DNA of 64,000 nucleotides, from contig QHXR01000024.1 of the NCBI GenBank assembly GCA_003223025.1, forward strand, positions 62,001 through 126,000, in the 5' to 3' direction. Shown piece after piece: positions 17,723 to 25,937 of the stretch; within the stretch, counting starts at the first letter, position 1; each line of letters begins with the position of its first letter. Position numbers and translations under genes: made by a program. Source of the DNA: Acidobacteriota bacterium. GTDB lineage: Bacteria; Acidobacteriota; Blastocatellia; Pyrinomonadales; Pyrinomonadaceae. Below the pieces are notes generated by a model. The model ran no database searches. It was given only the letters and a program-made list of their open reading frames with translations, and was not told the origin of the DNA.

Positions 17723-20700
17723 TCACGGCTTCTTCGACTTCTTCTCATCGGGTGTTACTCCCTCATCTATGTCGGGCGAAGCAGCTTTGCTGCGCTTGTA
17801 TTCAACTTCCTCATCGCTGTCGGGCAATTTCGGGCCGGTGTAGATGACCGCAACATCGGCGAGAGCGGTCGTCTTGTCCGCGCCGAAGCCGCTAAGCGAT
17901 GTGACCTTGACGAATTTCGCGACGACGTTCTTACCGAACGTGATCGCCTGCGGATCGAAGCTCGAGATCAGTTCATCGCGTTTTACTTCGGTCCACTTCG
18001 TTCCATCGTCGCTTATTTGAATCGAGTACTCACGGATGTCGCCTTCGTGCTCGCGATGATTCTGCCTCGGCATCATCACAAGACCTGAAAATGAAACCGC
18101 GTTTGGAAATTTGATCGTCAGTTCCTGATTCTGTCTCGAGGACGCCTTCGCGTCACCCGCGATCCAAAATGTGTTCGGGTCACCGTCGATGACATTCATC
18201 GCATCGCCCGAAACTGTTGCACCGATACGTTTCATGATCCGCGTGTCGAAGAAGAGCGATTCGACCTGCTCGGGCGTTATCACGATCTTCGGATCAAACT
18301 CGGACGATTCCATGTAGCTCAGCAGAGAATGCCGTAGTTGTCGGGCCGCAATTCTGCTCTTGAGAAGCGTTTCAAGGTCGACAGACGCAACCATCAACTT
18401 TCCGTTGCCGACTTTCGCCTCGAATATAAGGCCGAGTTTGTAGTTGCGGTTCCAATCGTCGATCGGTTGAACGATCGGCTGCAGATCACGGGGTAGGTTG
18501 TCGAGATTCACGGCCCGAGCATTGCGGACGATCTCGGTCCATTGCCAGCCGTTGTAATTTTCGGTCGGGAATTTTCTAAGAGCGGGATGTTTGTTGTCGA
18601 TCCACATCCCGAGCATTCGACCCCAGGCGGGATTCATCAAGCGATTCCAAAATACCGGTACCCAATCGAGCGGTGGCGATGTCCAATCGAGATCGGACTT
18701 GCGTGGTGTATACAGAACCTTGCCGCCGGCAGCAAGCCGTTCGCTCGCTGCGGTCCACGAACTGGTAACAAGAACAGTCTTTGTTTCGACCGGAGGCGCG
18801 GCCGGATAAAGATAAAAGTCCCAATCGTTTTCAAACGCTGTTCCGTCGAGGCCGATCACGAGTTTGTAATGCGCCGGTGTCGCCAGCGTCAGAAGTTTGG
18901 CGTCGATCGTACCAAGCGGAATATTCTTTCCGACGCGTATTGAACGAGCCGGAAGTTTGCCTCGAAGATGCACGCGGCCCGAAGCATCGATGATCTTCCA
19001 CGACGCAACGACGTTATCCAACGGGTGTTCACCGAAATGAGCCACCTCGACCGGGACAGTAAGTTGCTCGTCCAAGGTGAACACGCGCTTCGCTAACCGA
19101 GCGAGTGGAACGGTAACGTTATTAAACCGCCGAAATTCTTTCGCGGTGACGTAACCTTTCTCCTCCCAGAACGTATCAAGCAATCCTACAAGCGCGGTTC
19201 CTTGACCGAGATAATCGTGCAGATCGAGAAGTTGGAATCCGTCGAGTCCGGGCGTTCGCAAGTTCGCTTCGATCTCTTCCTTATAACAGGCGAGTTGGTA
19301 ACGACCCGACGCGTACGCGAAATCTTTGTTCCGCGATAACAATCCTTTCTTCGCAAGCGAGTCACGAAAGATCTCGTAATTTCCCGGCCGCATGTAGCCG
19401 GTGAATTTTTTGATCACGTCGTAGTCGGGATACGCGACCCATTGGCCGAGCTCGTGCGAGACGACGGGAATGTTCACGTCGTCAAGCGATTTTCCATAAT
19501 CCTGCCCGAACCATGCGGTGTTCCCGCGAAGCATCTTTGGCCCGATTCGCTGCATTGCGAGATAGTCTGTGCCCTCGGCAAGATTAGGAACTTCGCGTTC
19601 CGTGTGCCCGGTTCCGTTTGTATAGAGCCGTCGCGGATCGGCGATGCGATAATGCGCGATCCATTTATCGAATGCTTCTTTCCAACGTCCTTTCGGTTCG
19701 TTGCTCGGCGAGAATAATAAGAAGGAAGGATGATTGCCGTATGCGCGGATCATCAGCTCCGTCTCCTCGTAAAGCATCGCCTCCATCGGCGTTCCCGGGC
19801 TGACTTCATTCCACATTCCAGGCTCGGGCTGGAGATAGATCCCGAGCTCGTCCGCGGCTTGAAACGCGGCGTCGGGTGGACAGAACGAGTGGAACCGAAC
19901 GTGATTAATTCCCCAATCTTTGTTGATCTGGAAAATTTTCTTCCAGTACGCTACGTCCGTCGGTGGATATCCCGTCAAAGGAAAATCTCCCCCGTGATGC
20001 GTGCCGCGGAAATAGATCCGAAGTCCGTCTAGTCGAAACTCTTTACCGACTGCTTTGATCTCGCGGAATCCGAACGTGATGTCGCGCGAGTCGTCTGCGT
20101 CGCCGCCTTTGAGCGTGAGTTTTAGTTTTTGAAGTGACGGATGAAACTCATTCCACGATCGGGCGTTTGCAAATGTCAGTTCGATCTCTGCCGTGCCGCC
20201 GTCTTTCGTCCACGTCACGGGAAAAGATTTTCCGTTTGCGGTGATGGTGCCTTTTCCGGGTTTCGCGGTCGAGTTCCCGAGTTTTATTCTGACTCTCGCG
20301 GTTGGGAGAACACCCTCCATACGGGTCGGGTTTCCGCCTTTTGTCTCGCGGCCCGTCGTAAATACCTGTGCGTCGTCGATCCAAACAAGACTTGTTGCCT
20401 TGAGATTTATCGCACCGGTGATTCCGTTCCAACTCATCCCGAGCGAATCCGAAACTGCATGGGCATCCAACCGGTACGGCATGATCATCGAGTTGTCGAC
20501 CAGGATCGTCAGTCGATGATTGCCGGGCTCGACGATGCCGAGATCGAATTCGTGCGGAGCGACGAGACTTCTTCGCGAGCCGACCTTTTTATCATCCAGC
20601 CAAACCGTCGTCTGCCATTTCGGGCGCTCGAGTGTAAGCACGATTCGTTTGCCGCGCCACGCTTCCGGAACATTTACGTCGCGTTGATACCACGCCGATC

Positions 20701-21052
20701 CGATGTAATGCCGCGGCGGCTGCGAGAGGAAGGGAACTTTTACGTTTCCGGTTTTCGTGTAAGGTTTGTAGTCTTCGCGATCGAACCAGTTTCGGTCGTA
20801 CAGTGACAAAACCCACGGCGTGTTCGTGCCGATCTCGTCACCGTAGTTTTGCGATTGCAAAATTCCGGGAAGCTTTATCCGATCGGGAAGCGATCGCGTA
20901 AACCAATTCGCAGATACTCCTTCGCCGGCGCGGTCGATCGCGAAGCGCCATTCGCCGGAAAGATCGATCTTCTGCGCAGAGACCGACGCGACGGCAAAGA
21001 GCAGGCACGATGCCATGCAAATGATCTTGATATTGTTACGTGTCACCCGCAT
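17723..21052 (-). CDS. GH2 family glycosidase, large multi-domain, with C-terminal F5/8-type domain
   Basis: From the ATG at 21052 the protein has 1109 residues (a TTG at 21091 is a weaker alternative). A signal peptide (ICMASCLLFAVASVSAQ) precedes a GH2 sugar-binding domain (about 25-220; IGSAWYQRDVNVPEAW, VWLDDKKVGS), an immunoglobulin-like domain, and a TIM barrel with TWLF-type GTHHGGDFPLTGYP. The acid/base Glu is in LLFSPSNEPKG (about residue 452) and the likely nucleophile in PVVSHELGQW (about 533). After about 650 come beta-sandwich domains, including a discoidin-like segment (VIDGDPNTFWIAGDA), and an acidic/lysine-rich tail. The exact specificity (beta-galactosidase, beta-glucuronidase or other) is not readable. 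Divergent from the GH51 gene. Confidence 0.9.
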   Translation of the reverse strand: MRVTRNNIKIICMASCLLFAVASVSAQKIDLSGEWRFAIDRAGEGVSANWFTRSLPDRIKLPGILQSQNYGDEIGTNTPWVLSLYDRNWFDREDYKPYTKTGNVKVPFLSQPPRHYIGSAWYQRDVNVPEAWRGKRIVLTLERPKWQTTVWLDDKKVGSRRSLVAPHEFDLGIVEPGNHRLTILVDNSMIMPYRLDAHAVSDSLGMSWNGITGAINLKATSLVWIDDAQVFTTGRETKGGNPTRMEGVLPTARVRIKLGNSTAKPGKGTITANGKSFPVTWTKDGGTAEIELTFANARSWNEFHPSLQKLKLTLKGGDADDSRDITFGFREIKAVGKEFRLDGLRIYFRGTHHGGDFPLTGYPPTDVAYWKKIFQINKDWGINHVRFHSFCPPDAAFQAADELGIYLQPEPGMWNEVSPGTPMEAMLYEETELMIRAYGNHPSFLLFSPSNEPKGRWKEAFDKWIAHYRIADPRRLYTNGTGHTEREVPNLAEGTDYLAMQRIGPKMLRGNTAWFGQDYGKSLDDVNIPVVSHELGQWVAYPDYDVIKKFTGYMRPGNYEIFRDSLAKKGLLSRNKDFAYASGRYQLACYKEEIEANLRTPGLDGFQLLDLHDYLGQGTALVGLLDTFWEEKGYVTAKEFRRFNNVTVPLARLAKRVFTLDEQLTVPVEVAHFGEHPLDNVVASWKIIDASGRVHLRGKLPARSIRVGKNIPLGTIDAKLLTLATPAHYKLVIGLDGTAFENDWDFYLYPAAPPVETKTVLVTSSWTAASERLAAGGKVLYTPRKSDLDWTSPPLDWVPVFWNRLMNPAWGRMLGMWIDNKHPALRKFPTENYNGWQWTEIVRNARAVNLDNLPRDLQPIVQPIDDWNRNYKLGLIFEAKVGNGKLMVASVDLETLLKSRIAARQLRHSLLSYMESSEFDPKIVITPEQVESLFFDTRIMKRIGATVSGDAMNVIDGDPNTFWIAGDAKASSRQNQELTIKFPNAVSFSGLVMMPRQNHREHEGDIREYSIQISDDGTKWTEVKRDELISSFDPQAITFGKNVVAKFVKVTSLSGFGADKTTALADVAVIYTGPKLPDSDEEVEYKRSKAASPDIDEGVTPDEKKSKKP

Positions 21053-21197
21053 TGGACTTGTGAGATCGCCCCGATGATGGTAGAAATTCAATACAACGAT
21101 TGTCCGCAGAAGGCGATATCCTCATCGCCTAAACTTCAACTCAGTTTTTGATCGACTGCCTTCGGGCGAATATAACAGCAAGCGGTTTAGAAATCTA

Positions 21198-21214
21198 GTT
21201 AACCGGTTTTCTCA
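21198..21214 (+). promoter_or_regulatory. Operator-like 17-mer upstream of GH51 gene
   Basis: GTTAACCGGTTTTCTCA differs by one base from the word at 6720-6736 and ends 19 bases before the GH51 ATG. A further half site (agcggttta) lies at 21180-21188. The position in the divergent gap could let one regulator control both the GH51 and the GH2 genes. Confidence 0.5.
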
Positions 21215-21233
21215 TACGAAAGGAGCGAGTTTG

Positions 21234-22889
21234 ATGAAGAGACGCGAGTTCGTGAAGACTGTGGCGACGGTGGCTTCGGCGGCCGTGATCGCTCCGAAGG
21301 CGCTTTATTCTCAGGAGACAGGTTCGAAGATCGAGGTCCTCATAAACGAACCGATCGGCCCGATCCACAAAGACATCTATAGCCATTTCGTCGAACACCT
21401 CGGCGGTGTTGTTTACGACGGAATTTGGGTCGGCGAGAAGTCTAAGATCCCGAACTACAACGGCGTTCGAAAAGATCTCGTCGACAATCTCAAAAAGCTC
21501 AAGCCGGGCGTCATCCGATATCCGGGAGGTTGCTTCGCGGATCAGTATGATTGGCGCGACGGCGTCGGTGCTCGGGACAAACGTCCGACTCGCGTCAATT
21601 TTTGGGCAGATACAAAATACAAGACGACGAAGGCGTACGAGGATCTGCCGGACGGCCCGCAGAAGTACGAGGACAATCACTTCGGAACCGATGAGTTCGT
21701 GTCGTTCTGCCGATCGGTCGGGGCCGAGCCATATCTCGCGGCGAATGTCCGAAGTCGCGACGTTCGAGTTTTTCTCGAATGGCTCGAATACTGCAACGCT
21801 CCGGCGAATCTTACTACATGGTCGGCTGAGCGAGCGAAGAACGGTTATCGCGATCCGCATAAGGTGAGTTTCTGGGGAGTCGGTAACGAGTCGTGGGGAT
21901 GCGGTGGCGATTTCACGCCCGAAGAATACGCGACCGAGTTTCGAAAATTCACGGCGTGGCTTCCGACATACGGAGTGCCGCTGAAGTTGATCGGATCCGG
22001 CCCGAACGGCGGTGATGTGAATTGGACGCGAAAGTTTTTCGAAGGCCTCGCGCAAAAAGGCGGTCGCCAGATCGCAAAACTTTACGGCTGGGGTTTGCAC
22101 TACTATTGCGGATCGACCGGACAGCAGGTCGCCAACGAATATACCGAGAACGAATGGTACGACCTGCTCGAGCGTGCGAATCGGATGGAGACGCTTGTCG
22201 AAGATCATTGGCAGGTGATGGGTGAGTTCGATCGCGAACGCCGCGTGAAGCTCGCCGTCGACGAATGGGGCGCGTGGCATAAGCAGGATTCGGATGTTCC
22301 GCCTGGCTATCTTTACGCGTACGCCGGAACTTTGCGCGACGCACTTGTCTCGGCGATCAACCTCGACATTTTCCAGCGACATGCGGACAAGATCGCGATG
22401 GCGAATCCGGCTCAGCTCGTCAACACGATCCATTCGCTGTTCCATACATACGAGGACAAATTCATCCTCACTCCGAACTACCACGTATTCGAAATGTACA
22501 TGCCGCACGCCGGAGCGACGGCAGTGCGCACGGAGTTCATTTCGCCGAAGGTTGGATTCACTCGACTCGATGCGCAGAAAAAGGAGATACCTGTAAGTTT
22601 CTGGGGGCTCGGCGGATCGGCGTCGATAAACGGAAAGACCGTGACGTTGACTGCGGTGAATCCGGATGCGAAGAACGTACGCGAAACTGAAATCAACATC
22701 GGCGGAGCACGCATCGCATCCGCGAATGCTCGAGTGCTTTCGTCATCCGATATTCATGCACGGAACACGTTCGCGAATCCGAACGGATTAGTACCGCGGA
22801 ATGAAGCAGTGACAATCGGCGCAGGCGGACGATTGGTTTACAAATTCGCACCGGCGTCAGTGACAAGACTGACTTTGCAGATAGTGTGA
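21234..22889 (+). CDS. GH51 family alpha-L-arabinofuranosidase
   Basis: The ATG at 21234 has AAGGAG well placed upstream; a TTG three bases earlier is ignored. The 551-residue product has a Tat-like leader (MKRREFVKTVATVASAAVIAPKA). The GH51 fold is clear: GPIHKDIYSHFVEHLGG, KPGVIRYPGGCFADQYDWRDGVG, the acid/base Glu in FWGVGNESWGCGG (about residue 218) and the nucleophile Glu in LAVDEWGAWH (about 343). It ends with a beta-sandwich domain. It cleaves terminal alpha-L-arabinofuranosyl groups from arabinan or arabinogalactan side chains, probably in the periplasm after Tat export. Confidence 0.95.
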   Translation: MKRREFVKTVATVASAAVIAPKALYSQETGSKIEVLINEPIGPIHKDIYSHFVEHLGGVVYDGIWVGEKSKIPNYNGVRKDLVDNLKKLKPGVIRYPGGCFADQYDWRDGVGARDKRPTRVNFWADTKYKTTKAYEDLPDGPQKYEDNHFGTDEFVSFCRSVGAEPYLAANVRSRDVRVFLEWLEYCNAPANLTTWSAERAKNGYRDPHKVSFWGVGNESWGCGGDFTPEEYATEFRKFTAWLPTYGVPLKLIGSGPNGGDVNWTRKFFEGLAQKGGRQIAKLYGWGLHYYCGSTGQQVANEYTENEWYDLLERANRMETLVEDHWQVMGEFDRERRVKLAVDEWGAWHKQDSDVPPGYLYAYAGTLRDALVSAINLDIFQRHADKIAMANPAQLVNTIHSLFHTYEDKFILTPNYHVFEMYMPHAGATAVRTEFISPKVGFTRLDAQKKEIPVSFWGLGGSASINGKTVTLTAVNPDAKNVRETEINIGGARIASANARVLSSSDIHARNTFANPNGLVPRNEAVTIGAGGRLVYKFAPASVTRLTLQIV

Positions 22890-22892
22890 TCT

Positions 22893-22920
22893 AGAGGACG
22901 TCCGGAGAAGCGGCCTCTTT
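22893..22920 (+). terminator. Possible terminator after GH51 gene
   Basis: AGAGGaCG and CGgCCTCT pair around a ten-base loop, followed by ttta. The stem is short and interrupted, and it merges into the repeat element that follows. Confidence 0.4.
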
Positions 22921-23120
22921 ATAAATTGCCACTAGCTTAAGCTAGTGGGCAGACAGCACGAAGAAGGCTTTAGCCGAAGATCAAAAAAAATTTTCCTTTT
23001 CGCTTTAGCAAAATTTAGCTAAAGCGTTAAGGATTATTGATAGTTCTTTTAGTTCGGCTAAAGCCTCCTGGATTCGAACCGTAACTTCCGGCTAAAAGCC
23101 GGAGGCAATTTAAAAGAGGC
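22913..23120. repeat. Inverted-repeat element with 'CTCTTTAAATTGCC/GGCAATTTAAAAGAG' ends (copy 1)
   Basis: It begins cctctttataaattgcc and ends ggcaatttaaaagagg, with inner ggctttagcc, tttagctaaag and ggctaaagcc words that pair. A second copy with the same end words lies at 48531-48730. It fills the 263-base gap before the second GH105 gene, and a GAGGCT/AGCCTC hairpin (23116-23139) follows it just before that start codon. Confidence 0.85.
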
Positions 23121-23152
23121 TGCCATTTCCGATAGCCTCGGTTCCGACAAGT

Positions 23153-24499
23153 ATGAAGTTCCTACTTACTCTTGCACTTCTCTTCCTCATCGCGATTCAA
23201 TCGGTCCTCGCGCAGACCGATGCAACAACTCCGCTTCATCTTTTAAAACCCGATTATCCGATCCCGTATGGAATACCGAAACAGGAAGAGGTGATCGCGG
23301 TCCTTAATCGCGTCTACGGTTATCTCGACGGTGTGACGCCGCCCGGATTTCAAAACGAGAAGACCGGCGAAGTCTTTACCGACGCGAGCAGGATCGATCA
23401 AAACACGATCCTTCAACGTGGACATTTTCGAATCGTTTCATACGAGTGGGGCGTGACGTATGCAGGAATGCTTTTAGCGAGCGAAGCGACCGGCGACGCA
23501 CGTTATCGCGAGTACGTCGACAAGCGTCTCGCTTTTATCGCGCAGGCTGCATCAGCATTTCGAAAGCCCACGGCGCATTACGAAGAATGGGAAGGCCGAA
23601 TGCCTCTCCGAAACCTGCTCAACCCGCGTGCGCTCGACGACACCGGTGCGATGTCCGCGGCGATGATCAAAGCAACACGCGCCGGAAATAGATCGGATCT
23701 GAAACCCATCTTCGAACGCGGATTGAGTCACATCATGACCGGACAGTATCGTCTCGCCGACGGAACCCTGGCAAGGAACCGTCCGCAGCCGAACACGCTC
23801 TGGCTCGACGACATGTTCATGAGCGTTCCCGCGATCGCGCAGATGGGCAAGCTGACCGGCGACAACAAATATTACGACGAAGCGACGAAACAGGTGCTGA
23901 GCTTCGCGACGAAGATGTTCAATCCCGAGAAGGGCGTGTTCATGCACGGTTGGGTCGAATCGATGCCGACCCATCCCGAGTTCCGATGGGCACGCGCGAA
24001 CGGTTGGGCGTTCATGGCTTTGGCGGAGTTGCTGGATGTCCTTCCCGAAAATCATCCGAATCGCGCAAAAGTTTTGCAGCTTTATCGCGATCATGCTCGC
24101 GGTCTTGCATCCTATCAATCCGGTAGCGGATTCTGGCACCAACTTCTCGACCGCTCCGATTCGTATCTCGAAACGTCCGCGACGGCGATATACACATTCG
24201 CATATGCTCGCGGGATCAATCGCGGATGGATCGACGGGAAGACTTTTGGTCCGATGACACTGCTCGCGTGGAATGCGGTCTCGACAAAAGTGAACGCCAA
24301 AGGCCAGGTCGAAGGAACATGCGTCGGAACGGGAATGGCATTCGATCCGGCGTTTTATTACCATCGCCCGATCAGCGCGTTCGCCGCTCACGGATACGGC
24401 CCGGTTCTCCTCGCCGGATCCGAAGTTCTGACGATGTTGAAGAACAAGAAGTTTGAGATCAACGACAGCTCGGTGCAAATGCTTGACACGAAACCGTGA
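23153..24499 (+). CDS. GH105 family unsaturated uronyl hydrolase (second copy)
   Basis: The 448-residue protein has a signal peptide (ends SVLAQ near residue 21). Typical GH105 segments are [15 protein letters not shown] (about residues 214-228, with the probable catalytic Asp pair), [18 protein letters not shown] (about 276-293) and [26 protein letters not shown]. It is about 90 residues longer than the copy at 3476-4555 because of a longer N-terminal region, so it likely has another specificity. It is the first gene of a tightly packed unit with rhamnose mutarotase, DUF6807 and GH106 genes. The stop codon overlaps the next start, so translation is coupled. Confidence 0.93.
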   Translation: MKFLLTLALLFLIAIQSVLAQTDATTPLHLLKPDYPIPYGIPKQEEVIAVLNRVYGYLDGVTPPGFQNEKTGEVFTDASRIDQNTILQRGHFRIVSYEWGVTYAGMLLASEATGDARYREYVDKRLAFIAQAASAFRKPTAHYEEWEGRMPLRNLLNPRALDDTGAMSAAMIKATRAGNRSDLKPIFERGLSHIMTGQYRLADGTLARNRPQPNTLWLDDMFMSVPAIAQMGKLTGDNKYYDEATKQVLSFATKMFNPEKGVFMHGWVESMPTHPEFRWARANGWAFMALAELLDVLPENHPNRAKVLQLYRDHARGLASYQSGSGFWHQLLDRSDSYLETSATAIYTFAYARGINRGWIDGKTFGPMTLLAWNAVSTKVNAKGQVEGTCVGTGMAFDPAFYYHRPISAFAAHGYGPVLLAGSEVLTMLKNKKFEINDSSVQMLDTKP

Positions 24500-24813
24500 T
24501 GATCAGAAAAGCTTTTGTCATGTCGGTGAATCCGGACGCACATGCCGAGTACGAAAAACGGCATCGACCGATTTGGGAGGAACTCGCGGCGATTCTGAAA
24601 CAGCACGGCGTAGCGAACTACTCCATATTCCTCGACGAAGAAACGAGTCAGCTTTTCGGTTATGCTGAGATCGAATCCGAAGAAAAATGGAACGCCATAT
24701 CCGCAACAGACGAGTGCGGACGTTGGTGGTCGCACATGCGAGACATCATGCCGACGAACGAGGACGACAGTCCCGTCTCGAGCGAGCTAAAGGAAGTTTT
24801 TCACCTCGACTGA
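24499..24813 (+). CDS. rhaM: L-rhamnose mutarotase
   Basis: The ATG at 24499 overlaps the TGA of the GH105 gene by one base. The 104-residue product fits the RhaM/DUF718 family in length and pattern: [28 protein letters not shown], then [20 protein letters not shown] and the WW near residue 74 ([13 protein letters not shown]). It interconverts alpha and beta anomers of L-rhamnose in the cytoplasm, speeding entry into catabolism. It is good direct evidence that L-rhamnose is a product of this locus, next to the GH106 rhamnosidase. The rest of a rhamnose catabolic pathway is not in the window. Confidence 0.93.
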   Translation: MIRKAFVMSVNPDAHAEYEKRHRPIWEELAAILKQHGVANYSIFLDEETSQLFGYAEIESEEKWNAISATDECGRWWSHMRDIMPTNEDDSPVSSELKEVFHLD

Positions 24814-24827
24814 ATGAGGATGTTTTA

Positions 24828-25937
24828 ATGAGAATTATTTCTACAGGGATAAAGGAGATGAAGGGGATGATGGCCGGAACGACCTATCCCCTCCATCCCC
24901 TTTATCCCTGTAATACCACTAGGTCGCTCGCCGTAATTCTTCTCGTGATGGGGTTCGCGTCGGCTATGCAAGCGCAATCCGTCCATGTTTCGCGCAAGAA
25001 CGACCAGAGACGTGTCGATGTCACGGTCGACGGAAAACCTTTCACGTCGTATCGCTGGGATGAGCGCATCTTCCGGCCGGCGTTGTATCCGATCTTCTCG
25101 AGCGGCGGTTCATTTGTGACGCGTGGATTTCCTTTCGAGACGCGCGACGGCGATACGATCGATCATCCGCATCAAGTCGGCTCTTCACTTAGCTACGGCA
25201 GCGTCAACGGTATCGACTTTTGGAATTCGTCGACCTTCCGCACGGCGGAGGAGATGAAGCACATGGGCCGCATCTCGCATACCGCGGTCGTTTCGACAAA
25301 GAACGGCGACGGCAGCGGTGAGCTTGTAGCGACGGCAGCATGGGTCGGACCCGATGGCTCGATGGTTCTTTTCGAAAAGACGCGTTACATATTTTATGCG
25401 TCGGGTGCGAAGCGCTGGATCGATCGAGAAACAAAACTGACGGCGATCATAGAAGACGTCACATTTGGTGACAGCAAGGAAGGCATGTTTGCGATCCATC
25501 TTCCGACCGAGCTCGAGCAAAGCGATCAGACAAAAGTGAAAGTCACCACGACCCAAGGCGTCATCAGCGAGCGCGGATCATCAGCCAAACTTTCGGGTGT
25601 GTATTCGAACAGCGAAGGTCTCGTCGGGGAAAACAAGATCTGGGGAACTCTCGGAAAGTGGGCCGCGGTTTCGGGGAAGATCGGTTCTGAAAATGTAACG
25701 GTCGCGATGTTCGATCATCCATCCAACACAAACTTTCCGTCGCGAATGATGGTTCGCGGCTACGGGCTTCTCGCGGTGAATCCGTTTGGACAGAAGCAAT
25801 ATGACGCCAAGCTCGAGGAACGAAAATTCCTTCTCAAGAAAGGCGAGTCGATAACATTTCGACACCGACTGTTGATCGCCTCGGGCACAATCTCAAACAC
25901 AGCCATCGAAGACGAGTACAAGAAATTTACACAGTGA
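24828..25937 (+). CDS. Secreted DUF6807 (PmoA-like) family protein
   Basis: From the ATG at 24828 the product is 369 residues; ATGs at 24867 and 24870 are alternatives and have AAGGAG (24852-24857) at good spacing. A hydrophobic leader (SLAVILLVMGFASAMQAQ) comes after about 30 odd residues that are encoded by a palindromic repeat. The mature part (VHVSRKNDQRRVDVTVDGKPFTSYRWD, FRPALYPIFSSGG, DHPHQVGSSLSYGSVNGIDFW) matches the DUF6807 family, often named 'methane oxygenase PmoA' without good ground. These proteins occur in polysaccharide loci of soil bacteria; their reaction is not known to me. The stop overlaps the GTG start of the GH106 gene. Confidence 0.85.
   Translation: MRIISTGIKEMKGMMAGTTYPLHPLYPCNTTRSLAVILLVMGFASAMQAQSVHVSRKNDQRRVDVTVDGKPFTSYRWDERIFRPALYPIFSSGGSFVTRGFPFETRDGDTIDHPHQVGSSLSYGSVNGIDFWNSSTFRTAEEMKHMGRISHTAVVSTKNGDGSGELVATAAWVGPDGSMVLFEKTRYIFYASGAKRWIDRETKLTAIIEDVTFGDSKEGMFAIHLPTELEQSDQTKVKVTTTQGVISERGSSAKLSGVYSNSEGLVGENKIWGTLGKWAAVSGKIGSENVTVAMFDHPSNTNFPSRMMVRGYGLLAVNPFGQKQYDAKLEERKFLLKKGESITFRHRLLIASGTISNTAIEDEYKKFTQ
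24843..24911. repeat. Palindromic repeat inside the 5' end of the DUF6807 gene
   Basis: Arms 24843-24868 and 24886-24911 are reverse complements at 24 of 26 positions (acagggataaaggag... / ...ctttatccctgt). Its reading in frame gives residues that no secreted protein needs (KEMKGMMAGTTYPLHPLYP). The left arm carries AAGGAG and two ATG codons. Confidence 0.9.

Noticed and set aside
21195-22508. A 437-codon open frame on the minus strand opposite the GH51 gene
   Set aside because: It lies fully antisense to a clear GH51 gene, its product has no known motif and it is rich in Arg and His, as frames opposite G+C-rich codons are.
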